From: Welwitschia mirabilis | Taxonomy: Eukaryota > Gnetophyta > Gnetopsida > Welwitschiales | Length of the DNA stretch: 64,000 bases | Assembly: GCA_051453625.1 (NCBI GenBank) | Contig: JBOZIK010000001.1 | Span: 74,929,050 to 74,993,049 of the forward strand | Reading direction: 5' to 3' | In this document: positions 26,370-39,575 of the stretch, piece after piece | Numbering within the stretch: the first letter of the stretch is position 1 | How the letters are laid out: every line of letters begins with the position of its first letter | The notes under the pieces: model-generated | Seen by the model: only the letters and a program-made list of their open reading frames with translations | What the model was told of the DNA's origin: nothing | Databases searched by the model: none | Program-made: the position numbers and the translations under genes

Positions 26370-26660
26370 GGAAACCTATAGACCATGAAATGAGGTAGTG
26401 GAATTGATAAATTTAGAAATGATCAAAATGAGTTAGTGGAATGATAATATAATTGGCTTATTAAGTAAAACCACAAATCACTAAATGAGGTAGTGGAAAA
26501 TGGTAATAAATAGATTACCAAATGAGGCTATGAAAAGGTAAAACATAGATCATTATATGAGCCACTGGAAATATTAAAAATAAAACCACAAATCATCAAA
26601 TGAGGCAATAAAAATAATGATCCATAGTTCACTGAATGAGGTAGTGGATAAGATAAAATC
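26370..26660. repeat. Minisatellite patch, AAATGAGGTAGTGG units
   Basis: Seven or so decayed units that align one-for-one with 16260-16535, at the left edge of the second R2 copy. Lone units may have decayed beyond recognition between them. Confidence 0.7.
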
Positions 26661-29600
26661 ACAAATTGTGAAATTAAGTTATGGTAAATTATATGATAAA
26701 ATTAATCAATCTCATTTCCATAAAAATCTATTGCTTCATTATTTACACTTATTCTTCTTATCTTATCTTAGTATATCTTGTATCTTAGGGGTTCTTGTTA
26801 CATTTATCTTTGCATTATCTTGGCCATCCTAAGAAATATGGTGATTCACATTTCTCACTCCATATTATTGATGTTAAATAGGTGATAAACTAGAGTGCAA
26901 AAAAGAGCTAATTTATCTTGATGAGAAGGGCATATGAAAATAAAATGTTGATTATTCAACTTATGCTTAAACAATATTAAATTTGAGTAATTTGTGCACC
27001 ATTATAACTTGTGATATATTATGACTTATGGTAGTATTTTACTAGTAATATATTTATAATATTATATATTTATGATATTAAGTTAATTTATTTTCTAAAC
27101 TATGGTTAATTGAAAAAGGATTATTATTATAGCTATACTTGAATCATTACTTAAATAAATTTTAGCCGGCATGTATTGTTTTTCTATTATAAATTACTTT
27201 AAGTGATTTAATATCTTTTTTGCTTATCTCTACACCTTAGTAAACTAAACATTTTTATGTTTATATAAAAATTTTATACCATACTTTTTGGTAATAGAGT
27301 TACTTTATGTTTTAAATATGATAATTTATAATTAATTCATATTCTAGGTGGTAAATGTTGAGGACACCATATTTCTGTAATTAAATAACATTCATAGTTT
27401 TTAGGTTAAATAAACAAGATCTTACATTTTATTATTAGATCCAAGGTTGTAATTTCACTAGGCAAAATTGCTATTAAGTTATTACAAGTTTTAACATTAA
27501 AGCGTAGAATTGACAATGGGTGCTTGTTGAATTAGTAATGTTATATATGCTTAAGATACATTAATGTTCCTCCTTATGACTCCCTATCACTTGATGTTCC
27601 AAATAGATAGTTATATTACCTATTGGAAAAAGGCTATCCACTAATTTATCCTTAGTAAAACAAAAACTAGTATCTAATCAAATACAAGATCTGTGTCCTT
27701 ATGAAAATCTATGATACAATCTTGAAAAATGCCATTGTATGAGGAACAAGCTATGTACATGGAAAAAAATTATCTTGAAAAGTTTCATGTTATAAGGCAT
27801 CAACTATACACTTGATAAATTCATCCGATAAAATAATAATAATGATAAAATAATTCTATTAATGGTCATCTTCTACACTCACAATGTGACATATGTGATC
27901 ATCCTAAATAACTTTATTTTTTATTTTTTATTTCCTCATGAAAAGTTCTAAAGATTTATACCATCTCAAAATTAGGGATCCAATGGATACTTACATTCTA
28001 ATAACTAATATGTGCTAAAGTACTGATCATCTACATTATCAGATATGATGGTAAGAGTGTGCTTGAATGATATATGGAATAATGGATAACAAACTAGAAT
28101 TGCATATATGATGTCATATCTAGCCCTTAAAAAATGAATGGTATTTAGTGTCAGTGCTACTGTAACTATATCCCAACTACCTCACTAGATACTTATTTAA
28201 TAGTTATCAAATGAGATCTTTTACCATTTATGATGCTTATGAAAGGATCATAGTGTTGTAATCTAATAGCTGTCCATCCATAAATGTAAGTGGGTTCCAG
28301 ATGATGTAGTCATAACTATTATTAGTGCTGATGTTACCTCCACATTACTAATAGTCTTAACAGTCGAGTTCTCCATCACTCAAAATGAAGTGATGCCATA
28401 GAGTAGTTTGTACATGAAAATGACCAAAAAAGAAGAATGTGGTAGGAAGGGAAGATGCATAAAGAAGAAAGACATTTTCAATATTATTAAAAAAAGCCTA
28501 CAATTAGGAGTATTACACATAGAAGTCATTCTTGGAAGGGAAGATAAATGTGGTTTAGGATGCAAAGATAAAAGAGTTATATATTTATTAGATAAAAATT
28601 ATTTAGTTTGTGGAGAAGGAAAAAATTAGGTTAGTCAATCTAAGTTAAAGCATCACCTTTAGCAAAATCTTTTTTTAAGGGGATCTTTCAAAACATTCTT
28701 TGTATGATCTTGATTTTGTGGAGTAATTTACTCCAAAAATATCATCAATTTTAAGATTTTTGGATTAGAGATCAAGCATGATTAATTCATTTTTGTTATA
28801 ATCTTAATATCCCTTTAATGCGTTTCGAGTACTCTACTACCAAGAAGATAGCAACTATCGTCAACATTTAAATAATTTGGACATAAGCTATATATTTTCA
28901 CATCTCTAAAATAGACATTTTAGGTTTGAAGAAGGAAGAAGTTAAAGTATAAATAGAGAACAATATATTTTTGTAAATAAGTAATAAGAGAAAGAGAGAG
29001 AAATGAGAGTAGAATAACCATTGGCATCAAGTTAAGCACTATCATAAAAGGATTTTTAGGTATTTTCATCTTTCAAAATATGTGAAAGTCAATGCAATTA
29101 TAGTGAAAATGGAGAACAAAATTCTCGCCATAATGGTACCTAAGTAGGAATACCAAATCTTAAGGTTACATCTACCAAAATTACTGATTAATGTACGTCT
29201 TAATATTTACAGTGCATGTCTATTAATGATAGGAAATGATGTGAGGTATTTTAAAAGGTGTTCTTTATATTTATTTTGGCATGTAGTCTCAGAGAGTAGT
29301 TTTGTATTTGCAAATTCTACTTATGCTAAACCTACAATGTAGTTAGTCATGTAAATCTATGTAAATATTATTAAAGTAATATCATTTCAAACTATTATGT
29401 ATTTAGCTTCTAAGTAAATGTTGGATTTTATGATAATAAAATAACATATTTAATCTTTATGTATTACAATATGTAATAAATGATTTTTTAGTTTCATTAG
29501 AGTTTCTAGTATGTTAGCTTAACCTATGATGTTTATCCTTGAAAACCTTTCTGCTAAAAATCTATAGGTTTTATAGAAGGAAATGCTAAAGGGGCTAAAA

Positions 29601-31442
29601 AAAGTAAACCCAAAATTTCTATCTGGTATTATCTATGTTAAGGTGACATAGTTTAGAGTGTATCAATAGCAAGATAGTTATGAGTTACTAAGATATTTAG
29701 TGGATTATTTATAAACTAAATAATTGAGTTCTAAGAATTTGTCTTCAAACTTTATCAAATGACTTCCAATAATAACAATGAAAAAAGAAGTGATAAATCT
29801 ATATAAAACAAGGTTGTAAAAATAAAAACATTAGTAGATCATGTTTTCAATAGTTAATTGTATAGCAAAACTTATTTCTCTTACTATGATTATTACTCAA
29901 TTGTCTATAAATCATTTCATAACTTATAATTACAATTTCCACCTAAATCAACTTTAATTGATAAAGTTTCACAACCTAATCAAAAGCTAACTATAAGTTC
30001 TAAGTTTTAATATTAATTTAAAAAATAAAGAATAGTAGTTTTATAAGGCAAATTATGAGTAATATGTATTTATTAAAAATAATTCATTTTGTACAGAGTT
30101 CTTTTCTCATGGATCATTGTTTACTTCATTTGAAGATACTAAATAGTAGATAATGGAAAGTTTTAAGATCAATAAAGCCCTTATTGGATCTCATGATGCA
30201 TATGAACATGCTTTAAAATAGGATTCCTTATAGAATAACTCTATTTTTCATACACCTATTAAACCTTCTATTGAATCTCATGTTGTATATGAACTTTCTA
30301 TAAGTAAGATTTCTTATATAATGATTCTATTAGTTAGGGCATTATTGAATTATATTTTGTATATGAATCTACTTTAGAAGAGGATTATTAGATGTATCTT
30401 GAATAAACTATGATAATTCTAATGTAAAGGATTGTGATAGGTTAAATAAAATCTCCTTGACTTATTTAAAGATACCAAATAAATTGAGAGTTCCTACTTA
30501 GAAAATAAGAAGTATGGGCATTTATAGTGCCTACAAATCTTTTTAAAAAAAAGCATTAAAAAAATTGATTCTGATAATGAAATAAATGAAAGCATCCACA
30601 ATAATGATTTGAGTTTTTCCAAGATTAATCCCTTTGATGATTTCAACATAAAGCCTAATGTAATAAAAAATAAAAGGCAATTCTTGACAAGATTATAGGA
30701 AAAGAAACATGTAAATAGTAAATTCCATAATTTTCTATGTTAAACTTTGATTTAATACATTAAGAATGTCTTAGATGTGCTTGTGTCATCCTAGTTGTTG
30801 CCTATGAATCTGCATCTATCTAAGAAATTAAGCATTCTTCTAATAGAAAAAGACAAAAGCTATATAATTTTCAGCTCCAACTACTTGAAGATGTTTTATA
30901 TGTATTCTCTTATGTTAGTTATTATTTTAGTGCAAGTCATGTCTAAGGTAGAAGGAGAAAATAGTTTATTTGTAGGCTATAGCTTAGGGTAGACATATGC
31001 TTCTTGCTTTGGAAATGGTGAACAAATTCATTTAAAGTTAGTTACAGAAATTACATGTCAATTAATAAGATTAAATTATAAATTTTAGAATAGAGTAAGC
31101 TTTAGTGCTATAAATTTGGATTTCTATTCATTCATTCTTAAAGAAGTGCCATAGAATATTACAAAAGCATTTCCTGAGATTTATGCTTTCTTTTGTTGAC
31201 TTATATGGTTTTACATTAAGCATGTTTTTAGAGAGTTAAAAGTTTAGATTCTTCAGAATAGAAACTCATAAAAAGGCATCTAATATTTCAAGAGAATTTC
31301 TTAGAAAGGTATTTTAAACTAAGTCTCTATGGTAAAAATAAAATATGTAGTTTATGTAGTATGATATTGGAAATCACTTAGATAAAAATGAGAGAGATTC
31401 CACTTATGATAAATTTGGATTAAAAATTAATATGTTACATTT

Positions 31443-31508
31443 TGGTATTAGAGAAAAATTTGAAGTTTTGGATTGTAAAAAGAGGACGTTACATTTTGGT
31501 ATCAAAGC
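31443..31508 (+). promoter_or_regulatory. Doubled primer-binding site in R2 second copy
   Basis: TGGTATTAGAGA (31443-31454) and TGGTATCAAAGC (31497-31508) sit 54 bp apart, the same spacing as in the first copy. The second follows GTTACATT. Confidence 0.6.
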
Positions 31509-32579
31509 ATAATTTTCTTTTTAACCATAATAATTTATAATTAATGCATATCTTAGAGTGAAATTTTGAAGAAGTGGCATTTTGATAATGGAATAATATT
31601 TCAAGTTTTTTAGTTTAAAAAATTTAGAATTTACATTAGCCTAGTTTTTAAGGTCTTGTTTTTAACATGGGAGTGTTGATTTTTAGCAATTACAGATAAA
31701 GTATAGATTTCTTCTTAATATGATTACTAAATATTTTATTTTCTTTTTAATGAACACTTCATTATTACATGTTTAATGTTACAGATTCTACTATTAGGAT
31801 TGATAATTTTTTATATTAATTTAATTTGATAAAAGAATCTATTTTTAAAGTAAAATACCATTTCATCAAATAGCTTATTAAAAGATAATTCAATAACAAA
31901 AATAAAAGTAGTATAAATAAACCAAAAAATAGAAGAGTCTTTAAATAATAATACCAACAACATAGTAATGAAGTTTACTCCGAATCAAGGCTTAACACTA
32001 TCTAGAGCCATATGGGAGTAAGAACCCCTAGGTGAGGGATCATTAGGATTTAGAAGTATTTCTACTTTATCCTCATTAAGAATTAGATAGGTAAGAATAA
32101 CCAATTTTCTGGTGTAGTAATTAAGAATACTTATAATTCACAAATCTTTCTTAGCCATAGTAAGCCTTTCTTCTAGTACGTATTTTAAATGAGCTATTTG
32201 TGCATTCTTTTATGAAAATGTTAGAAGTGCAGTCTCATTTTATGCCTTTTTTTTAGAGAGGGGTTGATTTTACAAATGAAGTAAATCTAGATCTTCTTAT
32301 GACATATCAAGAAAATAGTTAAAGGAAAAATAAAAACTCTTGTAATGAATTACCTTCAAAATTTAAATATAAACATCCAAAGTATTAAGCTAGTGCATTT
32401 TATGATGGTTCACAGAATGGACTACCTTAAGTTCATTGATTATGAGCTCAAAAACTCCTATGAATTAGGTTCTACAAATTATTTATGGAATAATTAAAAG
32501 AGAAAATCTTTAACCTAGCTTATTGCAAATCTTATTCAAATTTCTAAACTTGTTAATCTCAAAAATAAGACCATCTTTT

Positions 32580-33223
32580 TATTGTATACACTTAATAGTC
32601 TGCTCTATAATCAAGCCTTTTTGCTATTTTAGTTGATCTTGGCAAATAGGGCTTGACTGTTTAGTAGTAGGCCTAAAACCATAATAGGTAGAGTCCTATT
32701 AACATCAAAATTTAAAGGTGTAGGTGGTGTCATTGGAGCAGTAATAGCATGAAAACTAGCACAGAGTACACAGGTTAAGAATATAGTGGATAAAATCAAA
32801 ACTTTGAGATCAGAAGGAGGAGCTATGATAAAGTCAATAGCCTACAGAAATTAATCAACTATAACGACCCCAGTAGAATGATCTTCTTTGAATTTAATAA
32901 GCATTGGAATTTATAGCTTAGAAAATGAGGAAAAGATGGGGAGATTACATACTTAATCATCCTAATTGATTTTATATACTCATCTATACTAAGTTTTTCC
33001 TTCTTCCAAGTAGGAATTAGATAAAGAATGTTAATTAGCCCCTAAAAATCAAGGAAATGGTAACTAGTATGTCAAGAAATTGACTAGCCATAAAATGAAA
33101 AATAAGTATAAATGTTAAACATTATAACTTGATTCTTGTATTTTTAGATATCAAAGGAGACTTTTTTGCTCTTCTTCATCTTCTAGTGCAATAGAAATGC
33201 TAAAGGAAGTGTGCAAGGAAAGG
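32580..33223 (+). pseudogene. Unrecognised decayed reading frame ending just before an LTR
   Basis: A plus-strand frame running roughly 32640-32950 reads through SKFKGVGGVIGAVIA and VKNIVDKIKTLRSEGGAM, with occasional stops of the kind C-to-T or G-to-A decay produces. I do not recognise the family. It ends about 300 bp before AAGGAAAGG (33215-33223), which abuts a TGTAATGTCC LTR start, so it is probably the 3' end of the internal region of a plus-strand LTR retrotransposon. A second version, with differing stops, is at 33534-33720 beyond a gap. Chance openness in AT-rich DNA cannot be excluded, but the Gly/Ala-rich composition is unlike the surroundings. Confidence 0.35.
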
Positions 33224-33433
33224 TGTAATGTCCACTTTTAATATCCTTAATAGCCATATAGATAACAAAAAATTAGTTTGCAGAAGGTCATATTATGATT
33301 GGACTCTAGACAATAAAACAATGACCAATATCTAATGATATAGTTACACGCATGGGTCTGTAATTTAATTGATAGTTTATATAAGTCATTTGTATATGAA
33401 GATAATGCTTAACCATATGATGCTATTAGCCAA

Positions 33434-33533
33434 NNNNNNNNNNNNNNNNNNNNNNNNNNNNNNNNNNNNNNNNNNNNNNNNNNNNNNNNNNNNNNNNNNN
33501 NNNNNNNNNNNNNNNNNNNNNNNNNNNNNNNNN
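33434..33533. other. Assembly gap (100 N) flanked by duplicated ends
   Basis: 32768-33433 (left) matches 33534-34200 (right) over about 666 bp with few differences, so the contigs probably overlap or represent two alleles. Confidence 0.99.
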
Positions 33534-34401
33534 ACACAGGTTAAGAATATAGTGGATAAAATGAAAACTTTAAGAGCAGAAGGAGGAGCTATGGTAAAGT
33601 CAACAGCCTACAAAAACCAATCAACTATAACGACCCCAGTAGAATGATCTTCTTTGAATTTAATAAGCATTGGAATTTATAGCTCAGAAAATGAGGGAAA
33701 GATGGGAAGATTACATACTTAACCACCCTAATTGATTTTCTGTACTCATATATACTAAGTTTTTCCTTCTTCCAAGTAGGAATTAGATAAAGAATCTTAA
33801 TTAGACCCTAAAAATCAAAGAAATGGTAACTAGTATGTCAAGAAATTAAATAGCCATAAAATGAAAAATAAGTATAAATGTTAAACATTATAACTTGATT
33901 CTTGTATTTTTAGATATCAAAGGAGAAATTTTTTGTTCCTCTTCATCTTCTAGTGCAATAGAAATGCTAAAGGAAGTGTGCAAGGAAAGGTGTAATGTCC
34001 ACTTTTAACATCCTTAATAGCCATATAGATAACAAAAGATTAGTTAGCAGAAGGTCATATTATGATTGGACTCTAGACAATAAAAAAATGACTAATATCT
34101 AATGATATAGTTACACCCATGGTTTTGTAATTTAATTGATAGTTTATATAAGTCATTTGTATATGAAGATAATGCTTAACCATATGATGCTATTAGCCAA
34201 CATTTAGGCAGAATTAAATTATTTTATAATTAAAGTGTAAGACATTTAAGGGATTAATTGAGATATATTACACCAGCAATTTACTATAAGAGATGAATCT
34301 AAGAACTTTTACATTGCCATTTGTACCTAATAGATGTTAACCTTTGAACCTTTGAAAAGGTTAGATAAGTCAAAGAAAAGTTTGATTAATTAGGGTTTTG
34401 A

Positions 34402-34501
34402 NNNNNNNNNNNNNNNNNNNNNNNNNNNNNNNNNNNNNNNNNNNNNNNNNNNNNNNNNNNNNNNNNNNNNNNNNNNNNNNNNNNNNNNNNNNNNNNNNNN
34501 N
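34402..34501. other. Assembly gap (100 N) flanked by duplicated ends
   Basis: 34124-34401 matches 34502-34779 over about 278 bp with few differences. Confidence 0.99.
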
Positions 34502-35179
34502 TCTGTAATTTAATTGATAGTTTATATAAGTCATTTGTATATGAAGATAATGCTTAACCATATGATGCTATTAGCCAACCTTTAGGCAAAATTAAATTAT
34601 TTTATAATTAAAGTGTAAGACATTTAAGGGATTAATTGAGATATATTACACAGTAATTTACAATAAGAGATGAATCTAAGAACTTTTACATTGCCATTTG
34701 TACCTAACAGCTATTAACCTATGAACCTTTGAAAAGGGTAGATAAGTCAAAGAAAAGTTTGATTAATTAGGGTTTTGAATATATATAATAAAGGCACTCA
34801 TTAGGGGTTGCAATCATTGTTCCATGCTACTAAAGCTCCTCACTGATAACCATTGCAACAATACTATACAATTGTTAATAAACTGTTTTACTAGAAGATA
34901 ATATGAATCACAAGACAGGGCTTATCTTATCTGAACACGTAGACCAGTCATGTTCTCACATGGACTATACTCATTGTTAGAAAGAATTCATTGGCATATA
35001 ACTTTGTAACACCTCAAAGAAATAGGGATTGTTGCTTCCCAACTTGAGCTTAGGGCTTATCATCTCCTAAGCTTTTAGGTATCTACATATACTTGTTCAA
35101 ATGTCTTAAATAAAATTCTTCTAAGATATGTTTTAATCCTTGAGATTTGCCTCCAGCTTACTGCGTTCAGAGAAGAAGA

Positions 35180-35830
35180 TTGTGTGGGTTTGTGGCAACT
35201 CACTGCACTAACAGAGAATGCGCAAGGGAATGGCAAGGACAAAGGTAGAGGTACATGGTTTGAATGCAGTGAGGAAGGAGGCTTGAATTTAAAAAGCACA
35301 AAGTTGAGAATCAAATTTGTTGAAGCTAGAGAGCACCCAAATTCGACACAGTTAAGGCATTCTGAGGGGCATTTCTAGGCTTTGATAGGAAACGCACTAG
35401 CAACTAGATGAAGCAAGAAGAGAAATTTCTAGGCTTTGAAAGGATTAGGCATGAACAATGCAGGAAGCACATTGAATGGAGCTGTCATACGCTGCGATGA
35501 CAGACAGAAGGGAAGGCCAACACACGGAGCACTTCAGAGGCAGAACAACGCTAGTAAGATGTGCAGCAGGAAGGTAAAACAAATGGAAACAGAGAGGAGA
35601 AGCAGTAATTGCAATGGAAGGTTGTGCAGGCACAAATGCGATTTACATGGGGCTGACAGGGGTCGTGGGCATGAGATGCCGGGAGTGGTACTATCATGGT
35701 GATGGCAATGCAAGACATGGCTAGAGAAGAGGATGCATAGCAGGGAAAAAAAACAAGAGCACGAAGCGGAGGCGTTGATGCCCAGATCAACAGTAATGAC
35801 ATGCAGGAATGTAAATGTACAAGAGGATAT
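35180..35830. other. CpG-retaining, GC-richer block inside the long LTR
   Basis: Base composition shifts abruptly to near 50% GC with many CpG. Overlapping open frames on both strands (up to 120 codons at 35534-35896 minus) follow from the lack of A/T-rich stops; I see no protein family in them. Similar blocks lie at 42690-43520 and 59560-60340. Confidence 0.6.
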
Positions 35831-36003
35831 ACTTGCAGACACAGGTTTGTCTAAAAGATAATATGGAAGGGAGGTTACAAAAGAGTAAAGATCCACACAA
35901 GGTTAATAAGGATTTAGAAAAAGAAAATTTTTTTGGCATGCCTATTCAAGATTAAGTTTAGCAAAACAAAATTTATTTTCAAAGGAATGTATTTTCAGGT
36001 TAG

Positions 36004-36059
36004 GGATTTGAACTCTAGGCCACCGCCTTGTTTAGGACATGAGATGACCATTTACTCCA
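36004..36059 (-). promoter_or_regulatory. RNA polymerase III A/B-box-like pair
   Basis: Minus strand: A-box-like GGAGTAAATGG (within 36048-36059) and B-box-like AGTTCAAATCC (36004-36014; consensus GGTTCRANTCC), 33 nt apart. Spacing and the T-arm-like surroundings resemble a tRNA-derived segment. The pair recurs in the related LTRs at 43833-43888 and 54899-54954. Confidence 0.4.
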
Positions 36060-36106
36060 AAGAGAACACCTTAACAAGGGTTGAGAGATGATTATAAATA
36101 AGGTTT

Positions 36107-36206
36107 NNNNNNNNNNNNNNNNNNNNNNNNNNNNNNNNNNNNNNNNNNNNNNNNNNNNNNNNNNNNNNNNNNNNNNNNNNNNNNNNNNNNNNNNNNNNNN
36201 NNNNNN
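36107..36206. other. Assembly gap (100 N) with identical 77-bp flanks
   Basis: 36030-36106 is identical to 36207-36283: an unmerged contig overlap. Confidence 0.99.
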
Positions 36207-37788
36207 GTTTAGGACATGAGATGACCATTTACTCCAAAGAGAACACCTTAACAAGGGTTGAGAGATGATTATAAATAAGGTTTGACTAAGGATTACTTAT
36301 ACTTAAACATTAAGTTTTTCCATAGTTAATCTAAGTCAACGTATCCTTATTAAGTTCCACTTATAGTTTCTTAATCAAGAATCCTATCTAGATAAAATTT
36401 ATGCCCACTGAAAATATAGATAATTTAAATGAATATGGAATAATAGTTTATAAATTAAAATCATATCAAGTTTATGATCCCTTAATCAAGAAAAGTCAAT
36501 AATCGTATCTCATAGACATCCAGCATGCAATACTTTACTCCACTATGCAATAAATAAGTAGGGGGAAGAAACACATAGATAATAAAATACCATGAGATAA
36601 ATTAATTTATCAAATAAATAAATACTTCTTTATTAAAGAAAAATAAATCTAAGTATACATCATACACACAACTAATACATAACATTTTCTAAAGCTAATT
36701 CCAACTATAACACATGTCCAGTAACAACCAAAATAAAGGAAGACACAAACATTCACATGATTGCAGACATAAATATGAAAGTAGCATGTAGTTAATAGCA
36801 TGATTACTAGCTCTTTTCTTGCATCCTCACATGCAACATTTCATGCACAAGCACAGGTGATATGAGAACTGATTCATCATAGCCCCTAATGTGGCCCATG
36901 ACAAGGGATAAGTTGGGAAGGTTTCCAAGAACAAGATGCACAACTTTATCATGATCATTCATCCAATTAGCATTTTCTTCTTTAGTAATATCTCACATCA
37001 CATCAATTAAAAGTAAGCTAGTTGCACACAACCAAGGGAAACAAGATTCTTCATAATGGTATCTTTTCCTTTCATCCTAGAGGTTCAGTCTCATCATCAT
37101 AAAACTCACAAAAGAGAATTACACTCTCTGATTTCGTGAATAATTCATTACCTTAATTAGAATTAATATTGATAATTTATTTTCACCAAGGTCCATGATC
37201 AACAAGAAACTCAAGGATAATAACATTTTAGTCATAGTAAGTTAAGCATGATAGGTGACATCAAGACCACTCAAGATTCACAAGAGTTTCATAATGACTC
37301 CACAAGATATAGACTTCACACATCTTCAAGAGGATTATCATGAGATAATATTAAAAAAACTTGGATTTCATGATAACAATATTGCATAGACGATGATGCA
37401 AATACATGATAATCATACAAGGTTTGAAAATATTAATACATAGTAGAAATTTAGAACATGCAAGAAAATACAATATTTATAAAAGGGATTGCAGATCAAA
37501 ACTTTCCTTAGCAAAGTCTAATGTACTTCTAAAGGTAATAAAGCTCTACAGAATCAAGTCATAAGGTAAGCTCCTATGACTCTAATGACTCAGGGACTCA
37601 AGTATTTATACCATACAACTAATAGTAGGATTGATAGTAGGTTTTAGATTTTAACAAGTAGTTCAGGTTTTCTTAACCCTTACTTTTCAAGTCTGGCCAC
37701 TAGATGTGAACAATAACATAACATTATCTAAGAAATTGCTTTAACTATATGAGGTAAATAAATAACATGAACAATTACTAAGGATTAC

Positions 37789-37888
37789 NNNNNNNNNNNN
37801 NNNNNNNNNNNNNNNNNNNNNNNNNNNNNNNNNNNNNNNNNNNNNNNNNNNNNNNNNNNNNNNNNNNNNNNNNNNNNNNNNNNNNNNN
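37789..37888. other. Assembly gap (100 N) flanked by 1.2-kb duplicated ends
   Basis: 36575-37788 matches 37889-39100 at roughly 93-95%. This is either divergent alleles placed in series or a genuine tandem duplication. Confidence 0.99.
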
Positions 37889-39575
37889 ATATATAATAAA
37901 ATACCATGAGATAAATTAATTTATCAAATAAACAAACACTTCTTTATTAATGGAATAAAAAATTTGAGTACACATCACACACACAACTAACACATAAAAT
38001 CTCTAAAGTTGATTCCAACTATAACATGTCTAGCACTAATTGAAATAAAGGAAGACACAAACATTCAAATGACTATAGACATAAATTTGAAAGTAGCATG
38101 TAGTTAATAGCATGATTACTAGCTCTTTTCTTACATCCTCACATGTGACATTTCATGCACAAGCACAGGTGATATGAGAATTGATTCATCATAGCCCCTA
38201 ATGTGGCCCATGACAAGGGATAAGTTGGCAAGTTTTTCAAGAACAAGATGCACAACTTAATCATGATCGTTCATCCAATTAGCATTGTCTGCTTTAGTAA
38301 TATCTCACATCAGATAAATTAAAAGTAAGCTAGTTGCACACAACCAAGGGAAAAAATATTATTCATGATGGTATCTTTTTCTTTCATCCTAGAGATTTGG
38401 TCTCATCATCATAAAATTCACAAAAGAGAGTTACACTCTCTAATTTCATGAATAACTGATTACCTCTGTTAGAATTAATATTGGTAATGTATTTTCACCA
38501 AGGTCCATGATCAACAAGAAACTCAAGGATAATAACATTTTAATCATAGTAACTTAAGCATGATAGGTAACATCAAGACCACTCAAGATTCATAAGAGTT
38601 TCATAATAACTCCACAAGATATAGACTCCACACATCTTCAAGAGGATTATCATTAGATGACATTAATAAATCTTGGAGTTCATGACAACAATAGTGCATA
38701 GATAATAATGCAAATACATGATAATCATACAAGGTTTGAAAATATTAATACATAGAGGAAATCTAGAACATGCAAGAAAAAACAATATTTATAAGAGCGA
38801 TTGCAGACCAAACCTTTCCTTAGCAAAGTCTAACGTATTTTTAAAGGTAATAAAGCTTTACATAACCAAGTCATAAGGTAATCTCCTATGACTCTAATGA
38901 CGTAGGGACTCAAGTATTTATACCATATAAATAATAGTAGGATTGATAGTAGGGTTTAGATTTTAACAAGTAGTTCAGGTTTCCTTAACCCTTCCTTTTC
39001 GAGTCTTGTCACTAGGTGTGAACAATAACATAACATTATCTAAGAAATTGATTTAACTATATGAGGTGAATAAATAACATGTACAATTACTAAAGATTAC
39101 ATGTAAATACTATTGCATGATGAAGTAAAACGAATTAATGTTAAGCTATAGTTACAAAAATCTAACATGCATTAAGAAGTCTGGTGTTAACTACATTAAA
39201 CAAAAAGTCATACATAATTAGAATTAACTTCAAAATAAACTAAAGCTTTAATTTAGCTAGGAAGATAATATACTCCAAGACCATTTAACTATTCCCTTTT
39301 TGTGTAACAATCTTATGCATAAGCAGCATTAAAATTTATAGTTAAGTTAATCTATCAATTAATTAACTATATACTATAAATTTATCTGCTAAATAAGTCT
39401 AAGATAATCAATCATGTAAATACTTAATTTAACTATTAATTTTATTTCACATATTATTATTATTTTTATACACTTTGGAACTAAACTTATTCTTATTATT
39501 AAATTTATAGCATTAGATCAGTTATCTGAATTCACTAACAAGGTTTGTTAGCTTAGGAAAAATTTGGATGTGATA

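Larger units (their letters stand above)
26370..32377. repeat. Direct repeat R2, second copy
   Basis: Collinear with 16255-22414. It has primer-binding-like sites at 27289-27300, 31443-31454 and 31497-31508 (TGGTATCAAAGC, 11 of 12). Unlike the first copy, it continues past the point where the first copy is cut by a gap. Confidence 0.85.
33224..34970 (+). mobile_element. Plus-strand LTR (U3-R), broken by two gaps and partly triplicated
   Basis: TGTAATGTCC at 33224, and again at 33991, follows a purine tract AAGGAAAGG, as at a 3' LTR start. The LTR-like body includes GTTTGATTAATTAGGGTTTT and then a TATA-rich ATATATATAATAAAGG (about 34779-34794), a plausible promoter. The segment is spread over three contig pieces whose ends duplicate each other (32768-33433 with 33534-34200; 34124-34401 with 34502-34779). 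The real length is therefore nearer 1 kb. The right end is not defined. Confidence 0.5.
35005..39575 (-). mobile_element. Long minus-strand Ty3/gypsy LTR, related to the LTRs at 41877 and 52226
   Basis: The plus strand starts TGTAACACC (35005) and ends GATGTGATA (39575). This is followed by AATCTTTTCCCCTTAAGGG, which on the minus strand is a polypurine tract directly before the LTR start. The 46799 boundary has the same order (GATGTGACA then AATCTCTCCTCCTTAAGAGG). Body segments around 37560-37740 align with 46200-46390. It contains a CpG-retaining block (35180-35830) and an A/B-box-like pair (36004-36059). Its length is inflated by a probable false duplication (36575-37788 with 37889-39100). 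No matching partner LTR or pol follows, so the element is partial. Confidence 0.65.

Noticed and set aside
33224-34970. The LTR-like segments at 25337-26310 and 33224-34970 as the two LTRs of one element spanning R2
   Set aside because: Their starts and bodies do not align with each other.
35534-35896. 120-codon minus-strand open frame, with overlapping frames on both strands
   Set aside because: Several frames are open at once in the same GC-rich block, which points to composition and not to coding. Cys/Ser/Leu-rich, with no motif.
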